64,000 nucleotides of DNA from Ignavibacterium sp. GTDB lineage: Bacteria > Bacteroidota > Ignavibacteria > Ignavibacteriales > Ignavibacteriaceae. The position numbers and the translations under genes are program-made. The notes under the pieces are model-generated. The model did not search any database and was not told where the DNA came from. It worked only from the letters and a program-made list of their open reading frames with translations. The stretch covers positions 372,001-436,000 of the forward strand of contig JAVSMP010000001.1 in the NCBI GenBank assembly GCA_032027145.1. The letters run 5' to 3'. Below, one piece after another: positions 32,885 through 41,903 of the stretch; the stretch's first letter is position 1, and every line of letters begins with the position of its first letter.

Positions 32885-33094
32885 ATGAAAGAGTTCTTCA
32901 GCGTTCAGGAAGTAGCAAAACTTCTGGACTTGAGTCATTCGGGAGTTTTGTATCATATAAAAAGCAAGAAGTTAAAATCCTTTCAGGTTGGAAAGATTTA
33001 TATTATTAAAAGAGAGGATTTTGCTGACTTTTTAAAAGATCAAAAAAAAGAAAAGAAAACTAAAAAGAAACCCGAAGAGCCGCAGTTGTTTTAA
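32885..33094 (+). CDS. Small helix-turn-helix DNA-binding protein (excisionase/MerR-like)
   Basis: 69 residues. FFSVQEVAKLLDLSHSGVLYH and LKSFQVGKIYIIKREDFADFL form the winged HTH of the excisionase-like (HTH_17) family, in which the wing strand YIIKREDF precedes a short helix. The tail is highly basic (KKEKKTKKKPE). Proteins of this kind act as excisionases or small repressors; no integrase is next to it. The stop is immediately followed by the convergent gene end at 33095. Confidence 0.75.
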   Translation: MKEFFSVQEVAKLLDLSHSGVLYHIKSKKLKSFQVGKIYIIKREDFADFLKDQKKEKKTKKKPEEPQLF

Positions 33095-33538
33095 CTAATG
33101 CTTCGAATAATCAATCAACTTCTGTCTGTAGATTTCTAACTCTGTTTTGTCTGTTCCTGCAAGTTCTTTTATGCAATAACAATAAGCACCTAATACCGGT
33201 ATAATAAGATTCTCATCATCCAAATAAAATTTATCCAGCTTTCTAATAACTGCGTCAAGATCAATCCGAGCAGATAATGGTGATTTTGAGAGGTTAACTA
33301 TATCTTCATCACAATTGAATAAAGCAGGTGATTTACCTCTAGATAATCTCCGAAGTTTCTGATTATCAAGAATCGAAGCGAGATAATTCTGTTTGTAATC
33401 TACAAGCTTTTTTATCGGCTGCGAAAGAGACGTCCATGCATATCCGTTATCATAGCCCTTAGTTAGATGAATTTCTTGCGCCAAATTCAATGATTGAAAG
33501 CAATACAACAGGACAGGTATTAAAAACAGGAGTCTCAT
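33095..33538 (-). CDS. Hypothetical exported protein
   Basis: 147 residues with a signal peptide (MRLLFLIPVLLYCFQSLNLA). The mature part is mainly helical (WTSLSQPIKKLVDYKQNYLA, AVIRKLDKFYLDDENLIIPV, ELEIYRQKLIDYSKH). No family recognised. Predicted periplasmic. It converges with the HTH gene without a gap and is divergent from the DUF2779 gene. Confidence 0.6.
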   Translation of the reverse strand: MRLLFLIPVLLYCFQSLNLAQEIHLTKGYDNGYAWTSLSQPIKKLVDYKQNYLASILDNQKLRRLSRGKSPALFNCDEDIVNLSKSPLSARIDLDAVIRKLDKFYLDDENLIIPVLGAYCYCIKELAGTDKTELEIYRQKLIDYSKH

Positions 33539-33641
33539 CTTTATAAAATTAAATAATCTCTTTTAAATAAATAAACTATCAAATACTTATGGTTTAAAAT
33601 ATTAAATTATTATCTGACAATTATTATTGCTTGGAATTATA

Positions 33642-35117
33642 ATGAGTTCACATCTTCTCAGTAAATCTTCTTTTATACGCGGCGTTCAATGCGAAAAACA
33701 TTTATATCTTTACAAATACCATTACAGCAAAATGGATCCGGTTTCTGAAATGCAGAATGCAGTATTTAACCGCGGGACAGATGTTGGGAAGCTGGCACAA
33801 CAGCTTTTCCCTGATGGAATTGATGCTTCACCAAAAACTATAGTTGAATATCACAAAGCAATAGCACAAACTAAAGAGCTGATACAGAATAAACAAAAAG
33901 TAATCTATGAAGCTTCATTTAATTTTAGCAACGTCTTATCCATAGCTGATATAGTTATTAATGAAGGAGATTCTCTCGAAATATTTGAAGTTAAAAGTTC
34001 CGTTTCAATTTCAGAAACTTATCTGCAGGATGCGGCTCTGCAATACTGGGTAATTTCCAACAGCGGTTATAGCATAAAAGATTTTTCCATTGTTTATATA
34101 AATAATAAATATGTAAGGAATGGAGAGCTTGACTTAAATGTGCTTTTTAAGACTGAATCAGTTTTAAATACAATTTTATCAATGCAGGATTGGGTGGAAG
34201 AAAAAGTTAATCGCTTTAAGGAAGTATTGAGAGAAACATCAATCCCTGATATAGATATTGGAGAGCATTGTCATATACCCTATATCTGTTCATTCTTTCA
34301 CTATTGCAGAAAGCATATTCCAGATAATTCAGTGTTCGATCTTTCCGGTTTGCATCTGGATAAAAAATATGATTTATACAGAAACGGAATAATAAAGCTT
34401 GAAGATATTCCCGACGATGTAAAACTACCCAAATCAGCCCAGCTACAGCTTGATGTTTATAAGAGCAAAAAAAGTATAATTGATATTGATGCTATTAAGG
34501 ATTTCCTATCCGGACTTAACTATCCAATTTACTTTATGGATTTTGAAACATTTCAGCCTGCCGTTCCGATGTTTGATAATTCAAAACCGTATATGCAAAT
34601 ACCTTTTCAGTATTCTGTTCATTATAAGAAAAGTAAAAAAAGCAAACCTGAGCATTTTGATTTTTTAGCTGAGGCATCAACTGATCCGAGAATTAAATTC
34701 ATTACTAATCTCTTAAAAGTAACCAAAGGCAAAGGAGATATAATTACTTATAATAAAACATTTGAGATTACCCGGTTAAAAGAAATCGCAGAAACTTTCC
34801 CTGAGTTTAATGATGAGATTCAAGATAGAATCAGCCGCATAAAAGATTTAATGCTGCCTTTCCAAAAAAAATATTATTATTCAAACGATATGAAAGGCTC
34901 GTATTCAATTAAATATGTTCTGCCCGCGCTAATACCGGAATTAAGCTATGAGAATTTACAAATTAATGAGGGCGGACTTGCATCAATTAAATTTGAAAGT
35001 TTATTCAAAGAAACTGATTTAATGAAGATTGCTGATATCCGGACAAATCTTCTTGAATATTGTAAACTGGATACTTTTGCTATGGTCAAGTTGTTAGAAA
35101 AGTTAGAGTCATTTTAA
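33642..35117 (+). CDS. DUF2779 protein: Cas4-like nuclease fused to DnaQ-like exonuclease
   Basis: 491 residues from ATG 33642; an alternative start at 33627 adds five. N-terminal half: PD-(D/E)XK-type site with VFNRGTDVGKLAQQLFPDG, VLSIADIVI and EIFEVKSS (E-x-K), and cysteines in GVQCEKHLYLY and HCHIPYICSFFHYC that resemble the Fe-S ligands of Cas4/AddB-type nucleases. C-terminal half: exonuclease motif IYFMDFETFQP (D-x-E) and EYCKLDTFAMVKLL (Exo III region). Genes of this family occur widely without CRISPR, and none is seen here. A role in DNA or RNA processing is likely but not established. Confidence 0.72.
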   Translation: MSSHLLSKSSFIRGVQCEKHLYLYKYHYSKMDPVSEMQNAVFNRGTDVGKLAQQLFPDGIDASPKTIVEYHKAIAQTKELIQNKQKVIYEASFNFSNVLSIADIVINEGDSLEIFEVKSSVSISETYLQDAALQYWVISNSGYSIKDFSIVYINNKYVRNGELDLNVLFKTESVLNTILSMQDWVEEKVNRFKEVLRETSIPDIDIGEHCHIPYICSFFHYCRKHIPDNSVFDLSGLHLDKKYDLYRNGIIKLEDIPDDVKLPKSAQLQLDVYKSKKSIIDIDAIKDFLSGLNYPIYFMDFETFQPAVPMFDNSKPYMQIPFQYSVHYKKSKKSKPEHFDFLAEASTDPRIKFITNLLKVTKGKGDIITYNKTFEITRLKEIAETFPEFNDEIQDRISRIKDLMLPFQKKYYYSNDMKGSYSIKYVLPALIPELSYENLQINEGGLASIKFESLFKETDLMKIADIRTNLLEYCKLDTFAMVKLLEKLESF

Positions 35118-35123
35118 ATTTAA

Positions 35124-35981
35124 TTACTCAAACTTTAAATACTTCTCAAACCAGTTTCTCTTCATATCATCAACTTCTTTTCTGTGGGATTTTAAAAAGT
35201 GATCTCCATCCTCAAGCATAACCAAACGATAAGGAATTTTAAGCTCCAACAACTTATAAGAGAGGTCTATTGAATCATTTGGAGTAACCTGCTCATCGTT
35301 ATTACCGTGAATAATCAGCAATGGAGTGGTTTGCGGAAGTTTCTCCGGAAAATTAATTATTGATCTTTTCTCACAACTGCTTTTAAAATCATTTTCCTTA
35401 AATTGTTTTGAAGTCTGCTCATACAGCCTTTTCTTAAATTTACTTTCTTCGCCACTGCACCTTAGATTTGCAATTCCTCCGATGACAACAGCAGCTTTGA
35501 AAATATTTGTTCTTGTTAAAGTAAGATAAGTCATCATTCCGCCGCGGCTCCAGCCTTCAATTCCCCAAATCTTAGTATCAGCTTGTGGAATTTCATCAGC
35601 AATAGATACCAGATTAAGGACATCATTCAAATCATCACCGCCAAAATCATCATGCCCCTCTCCGCCGTCATTACCTCGGTATTGAGAAGAAAAAACACAA
35701 AAGCCCCAGCTTGCTATTTGTCCAAACATACCGCGTGCAGTAAATTTATCAATCGCTCCGGAATTGCCAATTCCCCCGCGGCACCAGATAATACAAGGAT
35801 ATTTTTTTAAGTTATCTTTTGGATAAGCAATGTAGCCTTTTACTTTTAATCCGTCTGACCAATAAGTGATTTTTTCGACTACAGTTTTTGTAAGGACGTC
35901 TTTACCCCAGCCGCTCTCAATCATTAATTCCTGCTGAGCAGTTGGTGAAATTATTTTTCTTTCAAGAATTCTACTTTTCAT
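35124..35981 (-). CDS. Prolyl-oligopeptidase-family alpha/beta hydrolase
   Basis: 285 residues, no signal peptide. Catalytic triad: Ser in GIEGWSRGGMMTYL (G-x-S-x-G), Asp in LLIIHGNNDEQVTPN, His in LEDGDHFLKSHR. Resembles the C-terminal catalytic domain of S9 peptidases without the propeller; could be an esterase or peptidase. The start codon overlaps the stop of the glycosyltransferase gene by 4 bp, so the two are translationally coupled although the functions look unrelated. Confidence 0.82.
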   Translation of the reverse strand: MKSRILERKIISPTAQQELMIESGWGKDVLTKTVVEKITYWSDGLKVKGYIAYPKDNLKKYPCIIWCRGGIGNSGAIDKFTARGMFGQIASWGFCVFSSQYRGNDGGEGHDDFGGDDLNDVLNLVSIADEIPQADTKIWGIEGWSRGGMMTYLTLTRTNIFKAAVVIGGIANLRCSGEESKFKKRLYEQTSKQFKENDFKSSCEKRSIINFPEKLPQTTPLLIIHGNNDEQVTPNDSIDLSYKLLELKIPYRLVMLEDGDHFLKSHRKEVDDMKRNWFEKYLKFE

Positions 35982-36631
35982 TTTTTCTTAATTGTATTTG
36001 TTATACTGTCGGGTGTTTCCCTGTGATATATATATGTCGGAAAACTAACTTTTTCAACTTTAAATATTTTATTAACTCTTTCAAGAAATTCTGAATCCTC
36101 ACTATAGCGTATATCTTTGAATCCGTTTAGTTCAATAAAAACTTTTCTTTTACCAAAAAAGGTTGCGCCGATTGTGCATTGAGAAAGATGGATAAGTTTT
36201 GTTGTGTCATTTTTATCTGGGACAAATTCATTCCCAATTACTTTAACACCGCCTCGTAATAAATCAATCTGAGGATTTTCAATTAAATAATTTACTCTTT
36301 TCAAAATATGATCAACATGGTATTCGTCATCACTGTCCAGAAAAGTAATATACTCTCCTTTAGAATTTTTGATACCGTTGTTTCGTGCTGCCGGAAGAAA
36401 TTGATGCTGCTGATATATAACTTTTATTTGTGAATTGTTGGTTTTATAATTTTCTAACAGTTTGGCTGATTTATCTTCGCTTCCATCGTCAACTGCTATC
36501 AATTCCCAGTTTTTATAACTTTGATTCAGCACAGAATCAACAGCTCTTGGGATATAATCTTCTCTGTTATAAACCGCCATAATAATCGAAACCAGAGGGA
36601 AAGTTATGTTTTGATCCGATAAAGCGTTCAT
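35978..36631 (-). CDS. Family 2 glycosyltransferase
   Basis: 217 residues, GT-A fold. SIIMAVYNREDYIPRAVDS and WELIAVDDGSEDKS bind the nucleotide sugar; YITFLDSDDEY holds the metal-binding D-x-D. No membrane segment. Likely transfers a sugar to a lipid or surface glycan; donor and acceptor unknown. Upstream gene of a two-gene operon with the S9-like hydrolase. Confidence 0.88.
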   Translation of the reverse strand: MNALSDQNITFPLVSIIMAVYNREDYIPRAVDSVLNQSYKNWELIAVDDGSEDKSAKLLENYKTNNSQIKVIYQQHQFLPAARNNGIKNSKGEYITFLDSDDEYHVDHILKRVNYLIENPQIDLLRGGVKVIGNEFVPDKNDTTKLIHLSQCTIGATFFGKRKVFIELNGFKDIRYSEDSEFLERVNKIFKVEKVSFPTYIYHRETPDSITNTIKKK

Positions 36632-36730
36632 TTTTTATGCAGTTTATTTATCTGTATGAATTAAACCATTCTAACTTAAACAAAATATATTATGATTAAA
36701 TATATCTTCATAAAAATAATATTGATTCAT

Positions 36731-36738
36731 TATATTTG
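36731..36738 (+). promoter_or_regulatory. Putative -7 box (TATATTTG) for the DUF192 gene
   Basis: Exact TAnnTTTG match 27 bp before the ATG at 36766. A possible TTG start at 36736 overlaps it, favouring the shorter protein. Confidence 0.4.
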
Positions 36739-36765
36739 CCCTGCACAAATATCAGGAAAATGATA

Positions 36766-37332
36766 ATGGCTAAAAAGCAAAGCAAGCGTCAGATACAAAA
36801 ATCATCCGATATAAAATTAAAATTACCAATACAAAAAATTATTATCGCGGTTATTGTTCTTGCAGTTATAGGTTATTTTATAATTAATAACTTTGTTAAC
36901 AAAGAGCCCAAAATGGAATATTATACTTTTACAAAGGAAGGTGAACTTATATTTACTGATTCTCTCGGTACATTAAAGGCAAAAATAGATTTGGAGATAG
37001 CCGATAATGATTATGAGAGACAACTTGGTTTAATGAACAGAAAAGAGATGTCTGAAAATCAGGGAATGCTTTTTATTTTTCCTAAAGAAGCTTATCAATC
37101 TTTCTGGATGCGGAATACTTTTATATCGCTTGATATGATATTTGTTAATGAACAGAAAAAGATTGTAACAATTCACAGAGACACAAAAATTCTTACAGAG
37201 CAAAGCTATCCGGCATCCGAGCTTTCAAAGTATGTTGTTGAAGTAGTAGCGGGTTTTTGTGCTAAACACAATATACAAATTGGTGATAAGATCAATTGGA
37301 TGGGCACGCGTCTATCAAACAATAATAAATAA
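36766..37332 (+). CDS. DUF192 family membrane-anchored protein
   Basis: 188 residues. Basic N-terminus (KKQSKRQIQKSSD), one membrane segment (IIIAVIVLAVIGYFIINNFV), then a DUF192 domain with its hallmarks: DNDYERQLGLMNRKEM, NQGMLFIFP, SFWMRNTFISLDMIFVN, and EVVAGFCAKHNIQIGDKI. Function of the family is unknown; the domain probably faces the periplasm here. AGGAAAA precedes the chosen start. Confidence 0.82.
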   Translation: MAKKQSKRQIQKSSDIKLKLPIQKIIIAVIVLAVIGYFIINNFVNKEPKMEYYTFTKEGELIFTDSLGTLKAKIDLEIADNDYERQLGLMNRKEMSENQGMLFIFPKEAYQSFWMRNTFISLDMIFVNEQKKIVTIHRDTKILTEQSYPASELSKYVVEVVAGFCAKHNIQIGDKINWMGTRLSNNNK

Positions 37333-37376
37333 GATTGAATAAAGATTTTTCAATTCTGGATTGTGCTGTTTAAAAA

Positions 37377-37961
37377 TTAGCTGCCATAAAGCCTATCTTC
37401 TACAAGCTCGCAGATAATATGCGCAACAGTGATGTGTCCTTCTTGTATTCTTTGAACATTTGATGATGGAATAATTATCGGTAAATCAACAAGTGATTTT
37501 AATTCTCCACCGTTACCGCCTAAAAACCCTATTACTTTCATCCCCTTAGAATGAGCCTTTTCAACTGCTTTAATAATGTTTTTGGAATTTCCGCTTGTAG
37601 ATATCGCAAGTAAAACATCGCCGAGTGAACCAAGCCCTTCAACATTTCTGGCAAACACATTCTCGAAACCGATATCATTTCCGCCTGCAGTAAGGTTTGA
37701 TGAATCAGTTGTTAGCGCAATCGCTGGTAAAGCCGGACGTTTAATGGTGTGATTTAACCTTATCATAAATTCGGTTGCAATATGCTGACAATCTGCAGCA
37801 CTTCCTCCGTTACCGCACAATAAAAGTTTGTTGCCGTCTTTATATGATAAGACAAGTATATCAACAGCTTGTAAGATTTTTTCAATCAGCTGATCTCTTA
37901 TCTTTAATTTTGTCTCTGAACTTTCGTTGAGAGAATCAATAATAAATTTCTGTGGTTCCAT
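37377..37961 (-). CDS. gmhA: Phosphoheptose isomerase (SIS domain)
   Basis: 194 residues. Converts sedoheptulose 7-phosphate to D-glycero-D-manno-heptose 7-phosphate, the first step to ADP-heptose for lipopolysaccharide. SIS motifs LLLCGNGGSAADCQHIATEF, LTTDSSNLTAGGNDIGFENV, LAISTSGNSKNI, and RIQEGHITVAHIICELVE are all typical of GmhA. No other heptose gene is adjacent; the next gene (38069) is a lipid enzyme, separated by a repeat element. Confidence 0.9.
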   Translation of the reverse strand: MEPQKFIIDSLNESSETKLKIRDQLIEKILQAVDILVLSYKDGNKLLLCGNGGSAADCQHIATEFMIRLNHTIKRPALPAIALTTDSSNLTAGGNDIGFENVFARNVEGLGSLGDVLLAISTSGNSKNIIKAVEKAHSKGMKVIGFLGGNGGELKSLVDLPIIIPSSNVQRIQEGHITVAHIICELVEDRLYGS

Positions 37962-37984
37962 TTTTTAAACCCATTAAATATGAT

Positions 37985-38062
37985 TGTCATTGCGAGGAGG
38001 GCTTGCCTGACGAAGCAATCTGCAGATTCCTTCGTTCCAATAAATTGGAACTCGGAATGACA
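37985..38062. repeat. CATTGCGAG-type inverted-repeat element, copy 1
   Basis: Left TGTCATTGCGAGGAGGGCTT...GACGAAGCAATCT mirrors right (minus strand) TGTCATTCCGAG...GAACGAAGGAATCT, with an inner palindrome GTTCCAATAAATTGGAAC. Similar elements at 44616 and 48004. Such hairpins are common between genes in many bacteria. Confidence 0.7.
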
Positions 38063-38068
38063 TTTGTA

Positions 38069-38827
38069 TTAAACTAAAATACTTTGCTTAATATGTACAG
38101 CAGTAGCAAAATCCTTAATCAGGTTCCAGTTTCTTTCATCTTCAAAATAATTTCCTGTTACAATAACCGAAGCACCGTTTTCAACTTTTTCTCGTGCAGT
38201 TTGCGGAGTTCTGATTCCGCCGCCAACGATAATCGGAATGCTGCACTGTTCATTTACAGCTTTAATCATTTCATTTGGAACTGAATTATCAGCACCGCTG
38301 CCGGCTTCAAGATAAATTAATTTCATTCCGAGATATTCAGATGCAAGTGCAGTTGCCGAAGCAATCTCGGGTTTATTTCTTGGAACTGGTAAACTCCCGC
38401 TCATATATACTGCTGTTGTGGTTGAACCTGATTCAACTAATATATAGGCGGTGGATATTGGTTCAACTCCTGCTTTTTTTATTGATGGTGCTGCGAGAAC
38501 ATGCTTACCTATTAAATGTTCAGGATTTCTTCCGCTTACAACCGAGAGAAATAAAATTGCATCGGCAAATGATGAAACCTGTGTAATACTGCCGGGAAAA
38601 ATAATAACAGGTAAGTTAGTGTTGATCTTTACTTTTTCAAGGAAAGATTCAAAATCACCATTAATCATCAAACTGCCACCTACTAAAAAGCCATCAACTC
38701 CGGATTTTAGACAATGTTTTAAGAAATCACTTAATTTATTTTCTGAAAGCTTATCAGGATCAAGGAGAATTAAATAGGCAGCTCCTTTTTCCTTTATTGT
38801 ATTTAGCAGGTGATCGTAAATCTTCAT
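38069..38827 (-). CDS. Geranylgeranylglyceryl phosphate synthase family protein (GGGPS/PcrB-like)
   Basis: 252 residues, TIM barrel prenyltransferase joining a polyprenyl diphosphate to sn-glycerol-1-phosphate by an ether bond. YLILLDPDKL, VDGFLVGGSLM, PVIIFPGS, SGRNPEHLIGKHVLAA, AVYMSGSLPVPRNKPEI, YLEAGSGAD and PIIVGGGIRTPQTA fit the family. Known in archaea and in Bacteroidetes-group bacteria (group II). Product chain length and use here unknown. A single gene, downstream of nothing obviously related. Confidence 0.88.
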   Translation of the reverse strand: MKIYDHLLNTIKEKGAAYLILLDPDKLSENKLSDFLKHCLKSGVDGFLVGGSLMINGDFESFLEKVKINTNLPVIIFPGSITQVSSFADAILFLSVVSGRNPEHLIGKHVLAAPSIKKAGVEPISTAYILVESGSTTTAVYMSGSLPVPRNKPEIASATALASEYLGMKLIYLEAGSGADNSVPNEMIKAVNEQCSIPIIVGGGIRTPQTAREKVENGASVIVTGNYFEDERNWNLIKDFATAVHIKQSILV

Positions 38828-38889
38828 AATTATTGAATTAATGTTGATTTAATATAGGAATTTAGGCTTTTAGATAAAAGATAGAGTTG

Positions 38890-38991
38890 TTAAAGATTCA
38901 CATTATTGTGAATATAATAAATCCCAACAACTGTTTTAGCATCTTTGATTTTAACAGAGATATTCCTCTTTACAATTTCTTCCACGGTCAA
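38890..38991 (-). pseudogene. Fossil C-terminal fragment of a NUDIX hydrolase
   Basis: The minus frame reads LTVEEIVKRNISVKIKDAKT, then VVGIYYIHNNVNL-stop, preceded by an in-frame TAA. It aligns with the end of the intact NUDIX protein encoded at 44075 (LTLDEIVKMIGSGEINDAKT, then IAGIYYITNIK). Only the last third survives. The rest of 38828-39101 is AT-rich without further features. Confidence 0.75.
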
Positions 38992-39101
38992 TTAAAGGCA
39001 AATGTTAATTGTTTTACTTTCTTTTGACAATTAAATGACAACTAAACAATCAAGATTCAATAAGCTTACAGTAGTTCAAATCAGAAATTATAAAAACAAT
39101 T

Positions 39102-39914
39102 ATGAAAACAATTATAAAAATATTATTGATTGTAGCCGGTTTTAACTCTTTTGAGCTTATTTCACAAACATCACCAGTAAATAATGGAATTTTTTACCCT
39201 AGTGAAACTCTTGTTTATAAGGTAAAGTGGACATTTCTCAGAATCGGAACAATCACAATCAAAACAATACCTTACGAAGGTAATGCTGATTGTATTAAAG
39301 TCAGTATGCTTGTGGAATCAAATCCTTCAATTCCATTTGTAGATATTAGAGAATACAATGAGAGCGTTATAGATCGTGAGTCATTAATGTCCAACTCATT
39401 TTATGGTTTTTATAGAAACGGCAGTGATGAAGTAAAATACACAACTGAATACGATAAAGAATCCAAGACATCTGTCTCGAAAGTTTTTGATGTAACTAAC
39501 CATCGCCTGATTGATTCAGTTAAGATAAATAAATGTCCCCGCTATTTAGATGGTCCATCATTATTCTTTTTTACCAGAGCTAATTCAAAACAGATTAAGG
39601 TTATGAATGTTCCTACAATAATTGAAAGCAAAATAGAAAACACAAAATTAATTTTTACCGGTAACAAAGAAGAAATTGAAATTGATGCTCTTGATTATCC
39701 TGTGATGTCCAATCAGTATTTTGGATTTGCTGATTGGGAAGGTGGAACTTCGCAAAACTTATCCGGTGAATTTATGGGGTGGATAAGTAACGATGAAGCC
39801 GCAATCCCGCTTTATGCCGAAGTTAAAGTGCTTCTTGGCAGCTTAAAGATTGAATTGGAAAGCTGGAACAGAGGTAACTGGCACAAACAATTAAGTGCAG
39901 ATGGTACAAGATAA
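39102..39914 (+). CDS. DUF3108-type exported protein
   Basis: 270 residues with a signal peptide (KTIIKILLIVAGFNSFELIS). The mature part begins IFYPSETLVYKVKWTFLRIG, characteristic of DUF3108, an all-beta periplasmic or outer-membrane-associated fold of unknown function with similarity to lipid-carrier-like barrels. First gene of a five-gene plus-strand run (39102-43615) with a PAP2 protein, two SDR proteins and a CPBP protein, which hints at handling of a lipid. Confidence 0.75.
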   Translation: MKTIIKILLIVAGFNSFELISQTSPVNNGIFYPSETLVYKVKWTFLRIGTITIKTIPYEGNADCIKVSMLVESNPSIPFVDIREYNESVIDRESLMSNSFYGFYRNGSDEVKYTTEYDKESKTSVSKVFDVTNHRLIDSVKINKCPRYLDGPSLFFFTRANSKQIKVMNVPTIIESKIENTKLIFTGNKEEIEIDALDYPVMSNQYFGFADWEGGTSQNLSGEFMGWISNDEAAIPLYAEVKVLLGSLKIELESWNRGNWHKQLSADGTR

Positions 39915-39945
39915 TTTCTACTAATAATTAAAAGAAAGATGTGTT

Positions 39946-40884
39946 ATGAATACTCAATTATTAAACAGAAACAATGTTTATTCAAACATTAATTTTCTGA
40001 TCATATCTTTAATAGTTTTTTATTTGGGATTAGGAATTTTATTTAATTCTTCAATCTCTAATTTCAACTCAGTTTTCATAGAGTTATTCATTCTCTTAAT
40101 AGGTGTTTTTATTGCCTTTAAAACAATTGCCTGGATAAAGGGAAAGGCTTTGCAAGCAGCTTTACAAACATTCTTTGTTTTACTGTTCTTCGCTTACTTT
40201 TTTGGATTATCATCCAACTTTCAACTGGTCTTTCATCACAACTGGCTTGATGCAAACCTTATTGCTTTTGATAAAATGGTTTTTGGAAATGAAATGTCAT
40301 TAATACTAGAAAATATCATTTCACCCTATTTAACAGAAACAATGATGTTTGCTTATGTATCATACCTTCCATTGCTGATAATTACAGCCGCTGTTGCTTA
40401 TAAAAGCGGAAAAGAAAAAGGAGCTGCAGAATACCTTTCGGTAATTTCTCTTTGTTATGTATTTTGTTATTTAGGCTTCATCTTGTTCCCGGTTGCAAGC
40501 CAAACTTATTTTATGCCAGAAAAATATTCTGTTCCGCTTTCTGGTGGTATGTTTACGTACACTTCTGAATTAGTCAGAAATAATTTTCATTTCCCCGGAG
40601 GAAGTCTCCCAAGCCCACACTGTACGGCTGCTACGGTTATTCTTTGGGCTTGCTATAAGTACAATAAAAATGTTTTTTTTATCATTCTCTTCCCTGTAAT
40701 CCTTTTATATATCTCAACTGTTTATGGAAGATTTCACTATGCGCTTGATTCATTAAGTGGAATAATAACCGGCTTTCTATCAATAAAAACATATCCGCTT
40801 GTTATCAGGATCATAAACATTATAAAGAATTTCTTTAATAATATTCTTCATCCGGTATCTGCACAAAATTCATTAAGTGAATAA
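39946..40884 (+). CDS. PAP2 superfamily integral membrane protein (inositol-phosphorylceramide-synthase-like branch)
   Basis: 312 residues, about six to eight membrane helices. Active-site motifs of the PAP2_3 branch: GGSLPSPHCTAATVILW (His) and YGRFHYALDSLSGI (His and Asp). This branch includes phosphatidate phosphatases and phosphodiol transferases for sphingolipids. 31 bp after the DUF3108 gene with AAGAAAG as ribosome-binding site. Whether it removes a lipid phosphate or transfers a head group is unknown. Confidence 0.8.
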   Translation: MNTQLLNRNNVYSNINFLIISLIVFYLGLGILFNSSISNFNSVFIELFILLIGVFIAFKTIAWIKGKALQAALQTFFVLLFFAYFFGLSSNFQLVFHHNWLDANLIAFDKMVFGNEMSLILENIISPYLTETMMFAYVSYLPLLIITAAVAYKSGKEKGAAEYLSVISLCYVFCYLGFILFPVASQTYFMPEKYSVPLSGGMFTYTSELVRNNFHFPGGSLPSPHCTAATVILWACYKYNKNVFFIILFPVILLYISTVYGRFHYALDSLSGIITGFLSIKTYPLVIRIINIIKNFFNNILHPVSAQNSLSE

Positions 40885-40896
40885 TGGTTAATAATT

Positions 40897-41901
40897 ATGA
40901 ATGCTAAGATGAAATGTATGGTAACCGGCGGATCAGGATTAATAGGTAACAAGCTAATCGAAAAATTATGCAGTGAAGGTTATACAATTCATGCATTATG
41001 CAGAAGCACATCAGATACCAGCAGCTTGACTCATCCAAATATTAAAATTTTTATAGGAGATATTCTTGACAAAACAAGTATTGAAAAAGCAATGTTTGGA
41101 TGTGAAGCAGTATATCATCTGGCAGCGTACGCCCGTAGTTGGGCTAAAGATCCGAATATTTATTATGAATATAACACCCAAAGCTTGATAAATATTTTAG
41201 ATATATCATTGAAGTACAATCTTAACCGCGTGCTGTTTACTTCTTCAAGCATAGTATTGGGTAACTCAAATGGTAAACCTAATGATGAAACAAACTTAAG
41301 ATCTATCCCTCCTTTAACTGTCTATGAAGATTCAAAATTAAAAGCTGAAAAAGTTATTGAACAATATTTAAACCTTGGGATGGATATAATTAGTGTGTAT
41401 CCGACAAGACCATTTGGACCCGGGTTATTGGTCGAAAGTAATGCATTATGCGTTTTAATTGATCTTTACTTAAAAGGTAAATGGAGAGTAATACTGGGAG
41501 ATGGTAATGCAATTGGCAATTATGTTTTTTTAGATGATGTTGCAAGCGGAATGATAAACGCTATGAAGCTTGGTAAAAAGGGAGAAAGATACATTCTTGG
41601 AGGAGATAATCTATCACTAAATAAATTCTTTTCTTTAGTAACTGAAATTTCAAACAAAAAATATCGAATGTTTCATGTTCCTGAAAAAGCTGCTTTGCTT
41701 ATCAGCAAAATAGAAGAATACCGGGCAAGAGTTTCAAATCATTATCCTTTGATTACACCAGGGTGGGTAAAAACTTTTTGTTTAGACTGGAGCTTCTCAT
41801 CGGACAAGGCAATTAAAGAAATTGACTATAAAATTACACCATTTGAAGATGCTCTTAACAAAACTGTTATGTGGTTAGTATCAAAAGAAATGAGACATTA
41901 G
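40897..41901 (+). CDS. NAD-dependent epimerase/dehydratase (extended SDR), first of two
   Basis: 334 residues. Rossmann motif TGGSGLIGNKLIEKL near the N-terminus, active-site Tyr and Lys in TVYEDSKLKAEKVI (Y-x3-K), Ser/Thr in LFTSSSIVLG. Close to the sterol/dihydroflavonol-type reductases and sugar epimerases. ATG 40897 is used; an ATG four codons in (40909) is equally possible. 12 bp after the PAP2 gene. Substrate unknown. Confidence 0.85.
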   Translation: MNAKMKCMVTGGSGLIGNKLIEKLCSEGYTIHALCRSTSDTSSLTHPNIKIFIGDILDKTSIEKAMFGCEAVYHLAAYARSWAKDPNIYYEYNTQSLINILDISLKYNLNRVLFTSSSIVLGNSNGKPNDETNLRSIPPLTVYEDSKLKAEKVIEQYLNLGMDIISVYPTRPFGPGLLVESNALCVLIDLYLKGKWRVILGDGNAIGNYVFLDDVASGMINAMKLGKKGERYILGGDNLSLNKFFSLVTEISNKKYRMFHVPEKAALLISKIEEYRARVSNHYPLITPGWVKTFCLDWSFSSDKAIKEIDYKITPFEDALNKTVMWLVSKEMRH

Positions 41902-41903
41902 TT

